From positions 115,682 to 179,681 of the forward strand of contig KL197716.1 in assembly GCA_000697665.1 (NCBI GenBank): DNA of 64,000 bases, in the 5' to 3' direction. This stretch comes from Jaapia argillacea MUCL 33604 (lineage: Eukaryota; Basidiomycota; Agaricomycetes; Jaapiales; Jaapiaceae). Shown in pieces: positions 34,391 to 45,395 of the stretch (within the stretch, counting starts at the first letter, position 1; the number at the start of each line of letters is the position of its first letter). A model generated the notes under the pieces. It saw nothing but the letters and a program-made list of their open reading frames with translations. It did not search any database and was not told the DNA's origin. Position numbers and translations under genes: made by a program.

Positions 34391-36384
34391 TCTCTTCATT
34401 CAAGTTCCATTTGTCCCTCATATCTTGTGGTAAAAAGCAAGAATCAAGAAGGTGGCGTTATGGGAATTGGAAAAGACACTAGCTCAGAAAGGTCACTATG
34501 ATTTTGCTATGATGGGAAACGACCTCCCCAGCTAAATTATTGGCCTGACTTTCCTTAGCGTATCCACCGACAACCAGTCTCTCATTTCTCTACACCATCC
34601 ATCAATCGCAAGCCCCAGTCTTTCCTCAACAATCTAATGCAATGGAGTTACTGCAGTGTTACACTGCGATCATCAATGATACTTTTTGTAGCGATGCACC
34701 TATTGTGAGCCCCTCTCCGGTCCTTTCCTCTCATGCTGAACTCCTCATGAACGATTTTAATTAGTGTGGCAAGCATTACTTCTGACGAGGGAGTAGTTGG
34801 TGATGAGGTTGGAGTTGGTTGTGGTCGGATGGGTACACTTGCTGAATAGAAAGTAGTTGGAATGGAAGTGTTCGAGCCATGGACATATGGGAGTCTCGAG
34901 CATGATGGGATACAAAGGAGGGAGGGTGGTGGCAGTCATGAACGCAGAGTTGGGATCAAGTTCATAGCTTCGTTGGGACAGAATTAATTGTGAAGGAAGT
35001 GAGACATTGATGGATGGCTATATGGGATGCTTCATCAATGGAGAGTTTTAAACGGTGTTTGCAATCGATTGCTTGATTCCCTTTCGGTGAGTTCTATGGA
35101 GTATGGTCATGAACTCCCCAGCTAGATTGTTGTCTTTTCTTTTACTTCGAAGGTCAGTCATTCCTCATTGTTGGATGCGCCTTACAAAACACCACCTTTG
35201 GCTGTTACTCCTTCTTCCCCTTCTCAACTTTCATCGATTTATGATTCCTGTTCCCAGTGGGACGCCGATCATATCTGTGATTGAACAAATCTCTCTGGCA
35301 GAAATATGTGAAGTCCATTGTGGATTATTTTTTCAAACTCACTATTGACAAGAAATATCTGTTATGTCCCCCTTGTTTCACTTCTCGTTGTCCTTCACCG
35401 CTGACCTACCATCACATATATTGCGCTTCAATTTGGCAGGATCGACCCCTCATAGTACCTCACACCAAAGTTCATCTCGCCTTGAATCCTGTCTTCAAAC
35501 ACCAGTCGCCAATTGCCAATCATCAAGTGTCCTGACTTATGGTCATAACATACACTCATATCATCTCCTCAGCACTTATGGCCTTCGTTTCTGATTGATA
35601 CCCTACTTTGAAGAAACCAACACTTTTAATCATCCCCATCTCGAGCATAAGTCATTCCAGTTACTCACACTTCAAAATCGAGTGCCGCTGCCCTGACCAA
35701 CGTTCCTTCACTACCTGCACTTGGGCATTTATCTTTCAAGACTCAATACCAATACCATGGGGTGCAGTCAGGCTTTTTGGTTGGGGTGTTGGGGTCTGAG
35801 TCGTACTTCAAAGGCGAGACGATTACAGTGTTGGGGTTGAGACATCAGGCCAGTTGGGTGCAACATTGATGGTCTCAGAACGGATGTGAGGACCTCCTGG
35901 GAATCCATGTTATGGAAAATTGAGAAGATGTAATGAATGGGAGGATATGTTCAGGGATTATAATGCTTGGATATGTTATCTTCTGAATGCGGAATTGGGA
36001 ACTCTTCCGTTGTCTGAGCCACAAATCGCCAGCAACATACTTGATTCAACCATTCTCCAAAAAGGGATGGGCACTCAAGTGCATCTTAGGCGCTCAGTGG
36101 ATGTCAGCCCACGTTGCATTGGGGGATGTTACGTTGAACCTCCAACAAGAACTGTGATTTTCTCAGCCTACCATCTCCACCTCTCTGTCCCATTCCTTCA
36201 ACATTATCTTTCCAATCCCAAACTCCAATCGCGTAGATTCTTATCAGAGGTGAAACCTCATTGATTTGACCCTTCAACCTGATTCCCTGGCCTGAATTTG
36301 ATTGGTTAGCGCCGAGATCGTGACATCCTTAGGTCGACCCTCAACCTTGTCTGACTTGGTCATCTCGCACCTTTAAATTTTTCA
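34391..36384. other. Gap with no recognised gene
   Basis: Two kilobases of low-CpG sequence with short frames only. I see no domain and no clear repeat; the phrase CCCCAGCTA.ATT.TTG occurs twice (34528 and 35115). Confidence 0.3.
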
Positions 36385-37560
36385 ATGGGGAAAGGTAAAT
36401 TATCCCTCCCTAGAATCTGGAACCCATTCAGGTCATCACCATCTGATACTTCAAAAAATTCAGCTTCGGCTTTGGTTTTGGCTTCATCTTGGTCCGAACT
36501 GCCAACTGCCAATCCAACCCCTCCATCCAATATCACATCTTCTTCCAACTCATGCCCTATTCCTGATCCAACTCCTCCATTGAGCCAAGCACCTCCACTC
36601 CATCCACCTCCTCCGCCTAATCTAATGCATTTACCCAGTTCAACAATCCCACAAGAGGTTGATCCACCCCCAGCAGATCCTGGTATCCCAGATTTTGTGA
36701 CATCAATAGGACAAGACCTAGCAACTGCACTGAAAGATGTCAGAGAAGCTCTTGGTCACTTTCCATTTGTGAAGACAATTGGTGGACTTACAGGGCAGTT
36801 TCTGAAGATTGTTGAGGTTCGTCCTAATCTTGTCCACTCTTGGGTACATCTATTCTAATGATCTTGTAGGACATGAGGGGTAACCCCACAGAATGGGAGC
36901 AGTTGGCCCAAAACACCACCTGAATTTTCAGTGTGCTGGAGACAAGACTTTTGAGTGATCCTTCAGGTGTAGACTTGGATATGGAAGAATCATGTAAACA
37001 GCTTGCAAGGTGAGACTGTTATGCGTTCTGCTTAGCCCTCCATTCTTATTAGACAGATGAGTAGAAATCTTCAAAGTCTACTGGACTGTACGAGATCAAA
37101 GCTGAAGGAGTCCATGGGCCAGCGAATCCTACACCATCAGCTTGATCAGGGCCTTCAGAGGGACTTCAAGAAATATATCTGTGAGCTGCGGGATACATTC
37201 CAGGTATAATCATCAGCACACATCATTACAATGTGGCATGACTAACAGGTTTCCTTTCTGCATCCAGCTGGATATATCATTGAGGGTGGCCCAGAAAGTG
37301 AATGTCATTGAACAGGTTGTTGCGACGATCCAAGATCACAGTATGTCACTCCTTTGACTCCAGCTTCCATAGCTGACTGTGCTCGAAAACAAAAGGTGAG
37401 AGCAGCCTCCTTGAAAAGCTTGGTACATTCACTGTCAAGGGTGCTAAATGGCGGAAGAAGCTTATCTGTTCTGGCTGTACCTGCAAAGGCATCCTTGACA
37501 ATATTGAAGCTTGGGCCCTTTCGACCGCGACCAATGAACCACCTGTCACTCTGTTCTGCA
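36385..37560 (+). pseudogene. NACHT gene copy C, 5' remnant
   Basis: Begins MGKGKLSLPRIWNPF with a Pro/Ser-rich stretch, then the family's N-domain: IPDFVTSIGQDLATALKDVR, EALGHFPFVKTIGGLTGQFL (exon 1), MRGNPTEWEQLAQNTT (exon 2), SMGQRILHHQLDQGLQRDF (exon 3) and LDISLRVAQKVNVIEQVVA (exon 4). A TGA interrupts exon 2 after NTT. The reading ends soon after LLEKLGTFTVKGAKW and AWALSTATNEPP, just short of where the P-loop would be. No NACHT core or kinase end follows; a tandem repeat and E2 begin instead. Confidence 0.8.
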
Positions 37561-37613
37561 CTTTTCCCCCTTAACATATGGTATACCTGAGTGTACAAAT
37601 TTCCCATAGACAT

Positions 37614-37869
37614 GGTGTACCCAAGGTACAGATTCCACATGAGAGTGGTCTACCTGGAGGTAGAATCTGTACAAATATGACTTAAGAGATGGTGTACCCG
37701 ATGAGATACCCAAAACAGATCTCTGATGAGAGTGGTCTACCCAGGGGGTCAAATCTGTACAGATATGGCTTAAGAGGAGGTGTACCCGATCAGACACCCA
37801 ATACAGATCCCTGATGAGAGTGGTCTACCTGGGGGTCAAATCTGTACAGATATGGCTTAAGAGATGGTG
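37614..37869. repeat. Tandem repeat, about 88-base unit, three copies
   Basis: Units start at GGTGTACCC at 37614, 37691 and 37779 (77, 88 and 87 bases) and share GATGAGAGTGGTCTACC and AAATCTGTACA.ATATG. A fourth unit begins but is cut after GGTG by the start of the E2 LTR. Confidence 0.75.
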
Positions 37870-38395
37870 TGTTATGACTTCGTATTGTTTCATTTTTTGT
37901 TATCTTATCTTATCTCAGACATCTTATCTTCCTCGCTCTTGTCTTATCTCAGCCTTGTTCTATTTATATCACATTGTACTATTATTAACTTCGCTTCTCG
38001 ATCCACACCTCCTCTGGCAGGTTACCGACTCCCTGGACCTTCCACCTTATTCTCTAAGTTTCTATCATGTTCTCTCCTTTTCCTTGAGCACTATCCTTTG
38101 CCCCTTCTATACCTTTCTACTACATTCCACCTCTCTGACTCTACTACATTCCGCCTCTCTGACTCTACTACATTCCACCTCTCTGACTCTACTACATTCC
38201 ACCTCTCTGACTCTACTACATTCCGCCTCTCTGACTCTAGTATATAAGGCACCCTCATCCTCCTATACTCCTTAAGCTTGTCCACTTGAATAATACAGCT
38301 CTTTAGCCATACCCTTCAACTGGTTTGCTCTTGTTCGTCATCCTCTACAGCCTCAAGTCATAGCCTGAATACTAGTCACTAAAGCACTCCTAACA
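37870..38395 (+). repeat. 5' LTR of E2
   Basis: 526 bases from TGTTATGACTT to CTCCTAACA, the same family as the solo LTRs at 31.6 and 63.2 kb. The left flank is TGGTG and the right flank CTTGG, with no match, as expected for the 5' LTR of a full element. Contains a 24-base tandem array and TATATAAGG at 38241. Confidence 0.75.
38117..38236 (+). repeat. Five tandem 24-base units in the E2 LTR
   Basis: Unit CTACTACATTCC(A/G)CCTCTCTGACT, starting at 38117, 38141, 38165, 38189 and 38213, directly before the TATA box. The other two LTR copies lack the array, so it expanded in this copy; the position suggests enhancer-like repeats. Confidence 0.85.
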
Positions 38396-38397
38396 CT

Positions 38398-38410
38398 TGG
38401 ACAAGCTTAA
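38398..38410 (+). promoter_or_regulatory. E2 primer-binding site, self-priming type
   Basis: TGGACAAGCTTAA, two bases after the LTR, is the exact reverse complement of TTAAGCTTGTCCA at 38272-38284, which lies about 31 bases downstream of the TATA box, where the transcript should begin. This is the Tf1 arrangement, in which the RNA 5' end primes reverse transcription. Confidence 0.7.
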
Positions 38411-38437
38411 CACACTCTACTCACCCTACGACACCGA

Positions 38438-38957
38438 TGTGACAGGCAGGGATCAACCTGTGTCACCACGATGGGAGGAAAAGGTGTCGTCAGAAAGGCT
38501 GGTGAGCCTCGAGCCTGGCACTGAGGTGTAGAGACCTCAGCTGCCTTGTAGGTAGCCTGTAGTTGACTATACATGCAGAGCATGCCTCGGGTCCATAGCT
38601 GTCTACGGACACTGGAGGATAATCAACCAGGGCACATGCACCTGTGTGCACGTCCTACATGGGAGAGAGAGAGAGATGGCGACCTAGTTGTGATCTTGTC
38701 AAGGGAACCAGGTAGAGTCTCGCTACTCAGCCCTCGCTGGGAGGCTGAGTCTCGAGTAGAGCTAGTAATCAAAGATAGCCCACTTCACGCTATCGGCACG
38801 CTCTCTTAGGAGGCCGAAGGTGAATGGACTGATAATGATGAATGTATTTAGAAAGAGTAACTACACGAATACATTAAGAGATTCAAACTCCACCTGAGGT
38901 ATTCCCACACTCAGTACAGAGTGATCCTGGAGAGTAATCCAGTGAACACCCATCACA
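38438..38957 (-). repeat. E3 left LTR (3' LTR of a minus-strand element)
   Basis: 520 bases, ending on the plus strand with CCCATCACA. The part 38566-38680 resembles the 125-base junction repeats inside E3. Confidence 0.65.
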
Positions 38958-40737
38958 TAGCCCCCCACTCTCTAGTATCCGCTCTGTAATGCCCCCCTCC
39001 CATTATCTACACTCAAAACTCCTTGCATATCAACAACACCCCTCTGTGTTTGGTATATTCTGGGTAGATGTTCAGGGGTGAATTAGGAGGAAGGCACCAG
39101 CCACAATTCATAGGCCATAGTAGAAAGCATGATGATGAGTATTTGCATAGGTTTGCTGATTACAACGGAAGAGATTTGCCAGGACAATGTCATCGGTGGC
39201 TTCAGAGAAATTGGCAATCTTGTAGGTCTTGTGCTCCAAGGGTGAGCCCTCAAGATCAAACCTTTGTTGAGACACGTGTGATTGATTTGCCCCCCAAGGA
39301 GTGAGATGGAATGAAGGAGTGGGGAAGCCTATGCCAGGAGCTTCGCCAGATGTACCAGTCATTTACAACCCAGCATTTGGTACAGCAGGAGGTGTTCCGA
39401 GTCTCTTGAATCCTGTGTAGTCCTCCATCTGACTCATTCCACCATTGTCCAGACTAACAGGAGAGCTCAGACACTTGCCCAACATGTGAGAGGAGTCCAA
39501 CTGAGTAGTTCTGTACACGCTGGACAGTGATTGCAGGGAGTAGTTGAAATAGGAGCTAAAGATAATTCTGAACTTGGAATGCCGATGAGGATGCTGCCAC
39601 AAACAAAAGGAAACCGTGTGCTCGTAGACATAGAGGATGTCAGAGGTGTGTTACTCTGAGGTGGGTCAAAGATCAGTTGGTGATACAGTTCCATGGCAAG
39701 GTAGATCTGATAGGCAAGGGGTTCTTCAACAGACATACACCCAACCTGAAGTGATCATGAGAGTGTGTTGGACATTGCTGGTTGGGCCAAGTGAGTACTG
39801 AGCAGTCAATCCTTGCTATCAGATCAACAGCAGCTTGAATATTGTTGGGTCACAATAGCCGATTTAATGTGGGAGTAAGCATGGGATGGTCATCCATGGG
39901 AAGCAGTGACGGTCCACTGCATCCGTCAGTTTGAGAGGAGGGTGTATCCCATGAACTACTCTGTCGAGTCCTTGGGGAAGTTTGAGGACCAGACCAGTCC
40001 TTCACAGAGGTAGAGCTGACACGACCGGGGATGATAATCGTGGGTGCACCAAGTTCTATGTTACTGCATGTGGCTAGCACACTTCCCGCCGCTTTATTTG
40101 ACCCTAATAACACTCTCAAGTCCCACCCCGTACGTAGCAGATATACCAGGTAAGTGTTGTTGCCGGGGCTGTTCAGTCCTGAAGTTCACAGCACAGCCTC
40201 TGGTGTATTCATTGATGTAGCAGCCTCTTCCCTTGGGTTTCTGGTGGCAGTTTGGGGGGGCCCTGTGGTTGTGTTTTGCAAGGGAAGGGTTGATCGAGCT
40301 TGAGGAGGAGTTACTGAACTCAAATGCATTGTCGAAGAGAAGGTCTCATTTTTGGTGGCAGTTGTACCCAGATAGCTAGTTGTTTGTTGACTATGAGAGT
40401 GTGTGGAGCTTGGAGGAGTACAGCGTCGAGCTGAATGGAAGATTGGTTTCCAATAACTTCGTGAGGCATAGTCAACAGACGAGGGATGTTCCAAAGGAAA
40501 AATGAGATCAGTCATGGCTCGAATACTGCAAGGCAGTATGAGCCATGTGAATTCGAGTTTGTCTTGAGTGTTAGGGTGGTCCAGCCCACGCACAGCATCG
40601 TCACATTGGACACAGGGCTTCGCACTGATGTCAAGGGAGGATTCGAACTTCAGAAGATTCTCCTGGGCTCTGGTCTTGGGACTCTTGCTTGCACAGACTA
40701 ATAAAGTTCGCCCTAAATCTTTCCAAAGAATAAGGAT

Positions 40738-43527
40738 CCCAGTAGGTGACCAGCAATCGTCACACATGCTTCACATGTCTCTGGAGCTGCGCTTTTACAA
40801 CTCACAGGAGAGGACAATCGTAAGGCATGCATACCTGTGTACACATCCTATGTCGATCTGGGGAGGTAATGAGGCCAGTGCACTGTCAGGGTCTTTCGAG
40901 TCGACTTTACCAGTAACCACCCAGGGAAGTCGATGAGCACTTGAGAAGAAGAAAGCTCTGGAGGATGTGGCTCTGGAGCTTGTAGGGTGTGATTCAGTAG
41001 GTAGGTGTGTACAGGGAGGAATATGCGAGAGTACGAAGCAGGTCGACTCCTGAGAGTGATTGCATTGGTCAGTTCGGGGATCCGGAGAACTCAGGGCACC
41101 AGGTGATTCACCCTGAGGGGGAGGAGGTCTAGAATGGGAATATTTCCACACAGTCACCAGCGGAGTCTTGGTGTCACTAGCAACGGTCATGCTCAACAAC
41201 AAATCACTCATCTGTTGCCTCCAAGGGCTTGAAGTGGAGTGGATATGCAGGCCAGTGTCTGATGGATATACCAGAGCAGAGGATCCAGGACTGAGGCCAA
41301 AGCATGTGTGGATGGCCCTAGGAAGGGGAGTATTGATGATTGCCGCAGTGGAAGCTTGGCCAGTTGTCAAGTGGGGCCAAGGACTTGAAAGAGGTCCAAG
41401 ACAGGGCGAGATCTCGTTGGCAGTTGGGCAAGCATCGAACGAATCAGACTCAGCTGCAAATGAATGGCTTTTGGGTCCCACATATGGACTTTGAGTAGCA
41501 ATGATGACTGAATGGAAATTGTGGAGTCGTGCTCTCATGGCCTGGAGTTGAGAGAATTGTCGATCAACTGGGTGCTTGTTCAAGCGGTCTGTATCTCTCC
41601 CAGCCCCCCAAGACTTCGATGATCCTTGAGTGTTCTGCCAATCCTCCATCTGATTCGCATTGTCAGAACCCAGTATTTGAGATGTCAAGGTGGTGGATTT
41701 GGCATAGAGGAGAGGTCGGCAAAGACGAGTGTTTGAGATGATAGTACAGTTTGCAACAGAGTGTGTCGAAGTGCACAGACTGCTAGGCTTAGAGTAAACA
41801 CTTGCATGGGCTGCCGTCGATGGTTGACACTTGGGATCAAAAGTTGGATGTGACCTCTTGTTGGATCTCGAACTGAGGTTGGATCGTTGCCCATAGTCGG
41901 AGGACAGGTGAGGAAGTGGGTGGCTTTGGACCAGAGGTGCTTGAATTGAGAAAAGTGTGCAGACCCGCACACCTGTGAGAGGACTATAACATATCAGGTG
42001 TAGGCGCATCAGTGCAAAGCGAGGTATCAATAACGACACAGGATGGAGGTGCTTGTAGTGGACAGAAAGGTTGTTGTGATTTTCGCAGAGCTCCGACTCG
42101 AAGTTTGTACAGGCTTGGAAGCTCTGGCCAAACAGGAGTGATTTCTTCTGAACAATCTGAACAAGAGTCCCAGTAGGTAGCCAGTGATCACCACACACAC
42201 AAAGTGCACCTCTGGAGCCACGCTTTCACGACTCGCAGGAGGGGATGACCATAAGGCACGTGCACCTTTGTGCACGTCCTACGTCGAAGGGGGTCGAGGA
42301 CAGCACTATTGGCTGCTTGTTCAGATCCTTTAACACTGCTACCAGGATAGTAGTCGCTGAAGGTCGTGGTTCACGAGAAGGAATGGGCAGAGGTAAAATA
42401 CTGGTTGACCCCTGAGAGTGATCACATTGACCAGTCATGGGATTGAGTGGACTTAAGGTACCACACAACACAACTTGAGAGAAAGGAGCATAAGAGTGGA
42501 CATCTTTCTGAAGAGCCATCAACAGAGCGTTGGCGTCGCAGCTGACAGTGACGCTTGAGGTCGGATACCTTGTCATTCGTTCCGAAGGGTAGGATGTGGA
42601 GCAGACATGCCAATGAGTATCTGGAGGACCTGTTAGCATGGAGGAGCTTGTACCAAGGCCAAAACATGAACAGGTAACTCCGGTAGGGGGAGCATCAGTG
42701 ACCTTTGCAACAAAAGCTTGTCTTGCCATTGTGTGTTGCCAAGAACATGGGGGGACACGAGATAGTACAAGGTCTCAGTGGCAGGGCCAAAGGTGACAGG
42801 TAGATGGCAGTAAAGTTTCATTCTCATTGCCCATGGTCTGAAGGGTTGTCGATGAGGTGAAGTGGAATTCATGATCAAGTGAGATGACAACCTCAAGTCC
42901 ACATGTGGGGATGTCAAACTTTTGTTATTGTTGTCTGTTTGGCCAAGGAGGCAGCTGCTGATTTTGGATACGTATGGACGAGCGACAATGGTAGTACTTG
43001 CTGTGACATATCTGGACTCCAGATGGGATGATATAGCTTGTGGTTTGCATCTTTAGATCCAAGCATCCTTTTGACAGCCATACCAGTCATTCACGACTTG
43101 AGTGTTCAGTACTGCATGAGGGATGCCGAATTTCTGGCGTCTTTTATACTTGTCTGTAGCCCTCTGTGTTTCTAACAATCCCCTCGCCTTAACACCAGAA
43201 TACGTGTAGATGGTTTCGTTATTGGTCAATACACTTGTGTCGGTAGTTGTTTGTTGTCCCCAGAAGCGTGAAGGAGAAACAACACTGGCTGAGAAGGCAG
43301 ATGCCAGTGATGAAGATGGAATGGATGACATCAGATGGATTGAAGGGAACACTGAGATGTTAACAACTAGAGGCTCTAGTTTTGCCCTAAAGGCAGAAAT
43401 TCCCATAGGTGACCAGCAATTGTCATACATGCAGAGCATGTCTTCAGAGCTGCGCTCTCACAACTCACAGAAGAGGACAACCGTAAGGCATGCACACCTT
43501 TGTATACATCCTATGCCGAAGGGGGGA
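40738..43527 (-). repeat. Three related junction repeats (about 125 bases) marking tandem units in E3
   Basis: Copies at 40738-40865, 42168-42295 and 43403-43527 share GAGCTGCGCT, CTCACA/CTCGCA, GAGGACAA.CGTAAGGCATG and CATCCTATG. Read on the minus strand each is followed by a frame starting M(C/Y)D(D/N)CWSP(T/M)GI. The segments between copies are related (FGL..SSAL, D.CNHSQ.ST, ending in LSCEL or PSCES), so the interior is made of about three diverged units of 1.2-1.4 kb. Confidence 0.6.
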
Positions 43528-44732
43528 AATATATTCTGCTGGAATAGAAGGAACCAAACGGCACCAAACTCGTTGTCGAGAATCCTGAAGGCTTTAGTGT
43601 GCTTCTGCCAAGAGGTGCTAGTCATCAGTTATTCATGTGGATCCTTCAACACAATTCGGGTTGTAAAGGACCTGGGAACAGGCAGTTGAAGTCTAGCGAA
43701 GGTTGCCAATGGAGAAATTGTAGTGTTCACTAAGTCTATGGAGCCAGATGGATGTCCACGAGTGGGAGAGTGTGGAGCTTCTGGATGACTACATGAAGGC
43801 AAAGATCTTGTAACCAGCGCAGGAGTCTGTCACCTCGCTCTTCGGGGAATACAACAGTAAGGCACAACAGCTAAGGAGGTCGCAAAGTTTCTGCCTGAGT
43901 TCTCTGCACGCCTAAGCTCCCGCGAGAAGGTTGTCCCAGAACTGAGTCCTTTGTTGAGATCAATCGATTTAGCGATGGAGGGAGGTTGAGATCTTGAATG
44001 TGATGGGGTAACTCATTGCAGAGACCGTGAGCACAGATGGAGTACACTATATTCCAGAGAGGGTGGAACCATTCGCAAATCACTGTATGGAGTCCATGGA
44101 AGGTCTCGGCAGCCATACCAGTTGTTTGCAGGTTGAACCTGGGTGCTTGCCCATATAAGAGGCATGGTGATCTGCTCACTACCCTGGACAATCTCTCCAC
44201 ACCGTGAGGCCTCTCGTGATCAGAACGATGCTTGAAATCCCCACTGACAATCTGTGAGCACTTGAGGAACAGCTTGGGAGGGCCCTGAATACACCAGGAA
44301 ATTGCTGCCATTGAGATCCTCGAGATCCGAAGTCAGAGGTGCTGCCACCTGGGTGCAAGAAGAGCGGAGTTCCTGACAGTTAGCAGGTTCTCGAGTATGA
44401 AGTGACCACAAGGTTTCACCACCTAGCAGAGAGTCAGCAGCAGAGGGTTCAGTTCTGGGTGCGAGAGGTGAGGGGCAGAGCCTTTGAGTAGTTGTAGATG
44501 GGAGAACTTTGTCGCTGGTGGTTGCCGTGTCAGGGAGGAATCCTTTCATGTGTCGTCTCCGATCTGTGAGAGCCAAGTTGAGCACTCTTGGGTCGGAGGC
44601 TGAGATATCGACGACTACAAAGACAAGATTCACAGTAGATTGTATATGCACGCATAGCATCCACCAGGCGGCTTTGAGTTTGGCTTGTACGACTTGAGCG
44701 TTATCATTCTGAACGTCACGGAGACCATCGTA

Positions 44733-45395
44733 TCAGCTACAGAGGTTCACACAGATGTCAAGATAGGATTTAAACTTCAAATATTTTTGGCGATCTTGAT
44801 CAGCGAATTGGTTTTCCTCTGCAAGACGTGAAAGTGCCTGTATAATTGCTTGTGCATACAGGACCACATCATCTTTAACATCAATGATCTCATGCATTGT
44901 TACAACTTCGATGTGTTGTTGGAGTGCCTGGACAGCCTCCTGATAATGCTCAAGCAGTCTACACCCAAATGAGAGCAGGAGTCTTTGAAAACCTGACCAT
45001 GCCATGTCCAACCAATCACGAGAAGTAGCTCTCGCGAGAGTCCAAAGCAGAACTTCGTGGGGACCCAGACCAGCCTTAGAAGAAAAGGCAGGATCCACCT
45101 CCGATATGGCTTGGAAGGTTTGGAATACGCAAGAAAGCCATTGGTGAAGGCTGGGTAAGAGAGCCCAGTACTCGTGACAGCTTTGCAAAACCTCTGTAGC
45201 CCTCCAACACAAGATATGCTCCCTTTGTAGTACCTCTACTCTCATAATCCACTCCAATATCTCTCGATTGTCTGAAGCCCATTGCTTATAACCCTCGAGA
45301 GCGTCGGAGACGACCAGGAATGGTAGATGAACGGGTACTTGAAGCATTGAGAGGCAAAGAGGGTACATAGTGGTGGTAGGGGGAGCGATAGCCAT
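44733..45395 (-). CDS. Unrecognised 220-codon frame of E3
   Basis: MAIAPPTTTMYPLCLSMLQV, then a mostly helical protein rich in Leu, Gln, Glu and Ala (HWLSCVFQTFQAISEVDPA is close to its style; LLEHYQEAVQALQQHIEVV is a likely amphipathic helix), ending QKYLKFKSYLDICVNLCS. The end recurs in the tandem unit near 40.6 kb (LLKFESSLDISAKPC). It lies nearest the 5' side of E3, where a gag-like gene would be, but has no zinc knuckle or known motif. Function unknown. Confidence 0.4.
   Translation of the reverse strand: MAIAPPTTTMYPLCLSMLQVPVHLPFLVVSDALEGYKQWASDNREILEWIMRVEVLQREHILCWRATEVLQSCHEYWALLPSLHQWLSCVFQTFQAISEVDPAFSSKAGLGPHEVLLWTLARATSRDWLDMAWSGFQRLLLSFGCRLLEHYQEAVQALQQHIEVVTMHEIIDVKDDVVLYAQAIIQALSRLAEENQFADQDRQKYLKFKSYLDICVNLCS

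Noticed and set aside
38117-38236. 24-base repeats as a CRISPR array
   Set aside because: No spacers; units are directly tandem and lie in an LTR of a eukaryotic element.
40795-42198. 467-codon minus-strand frame as a host gene
   Set aside because: It lies inside E3, spans a tandem unit and its junction repeat, has Ser/His/Pro-rich shifting composition and no motif; better read as part of the repeat units.
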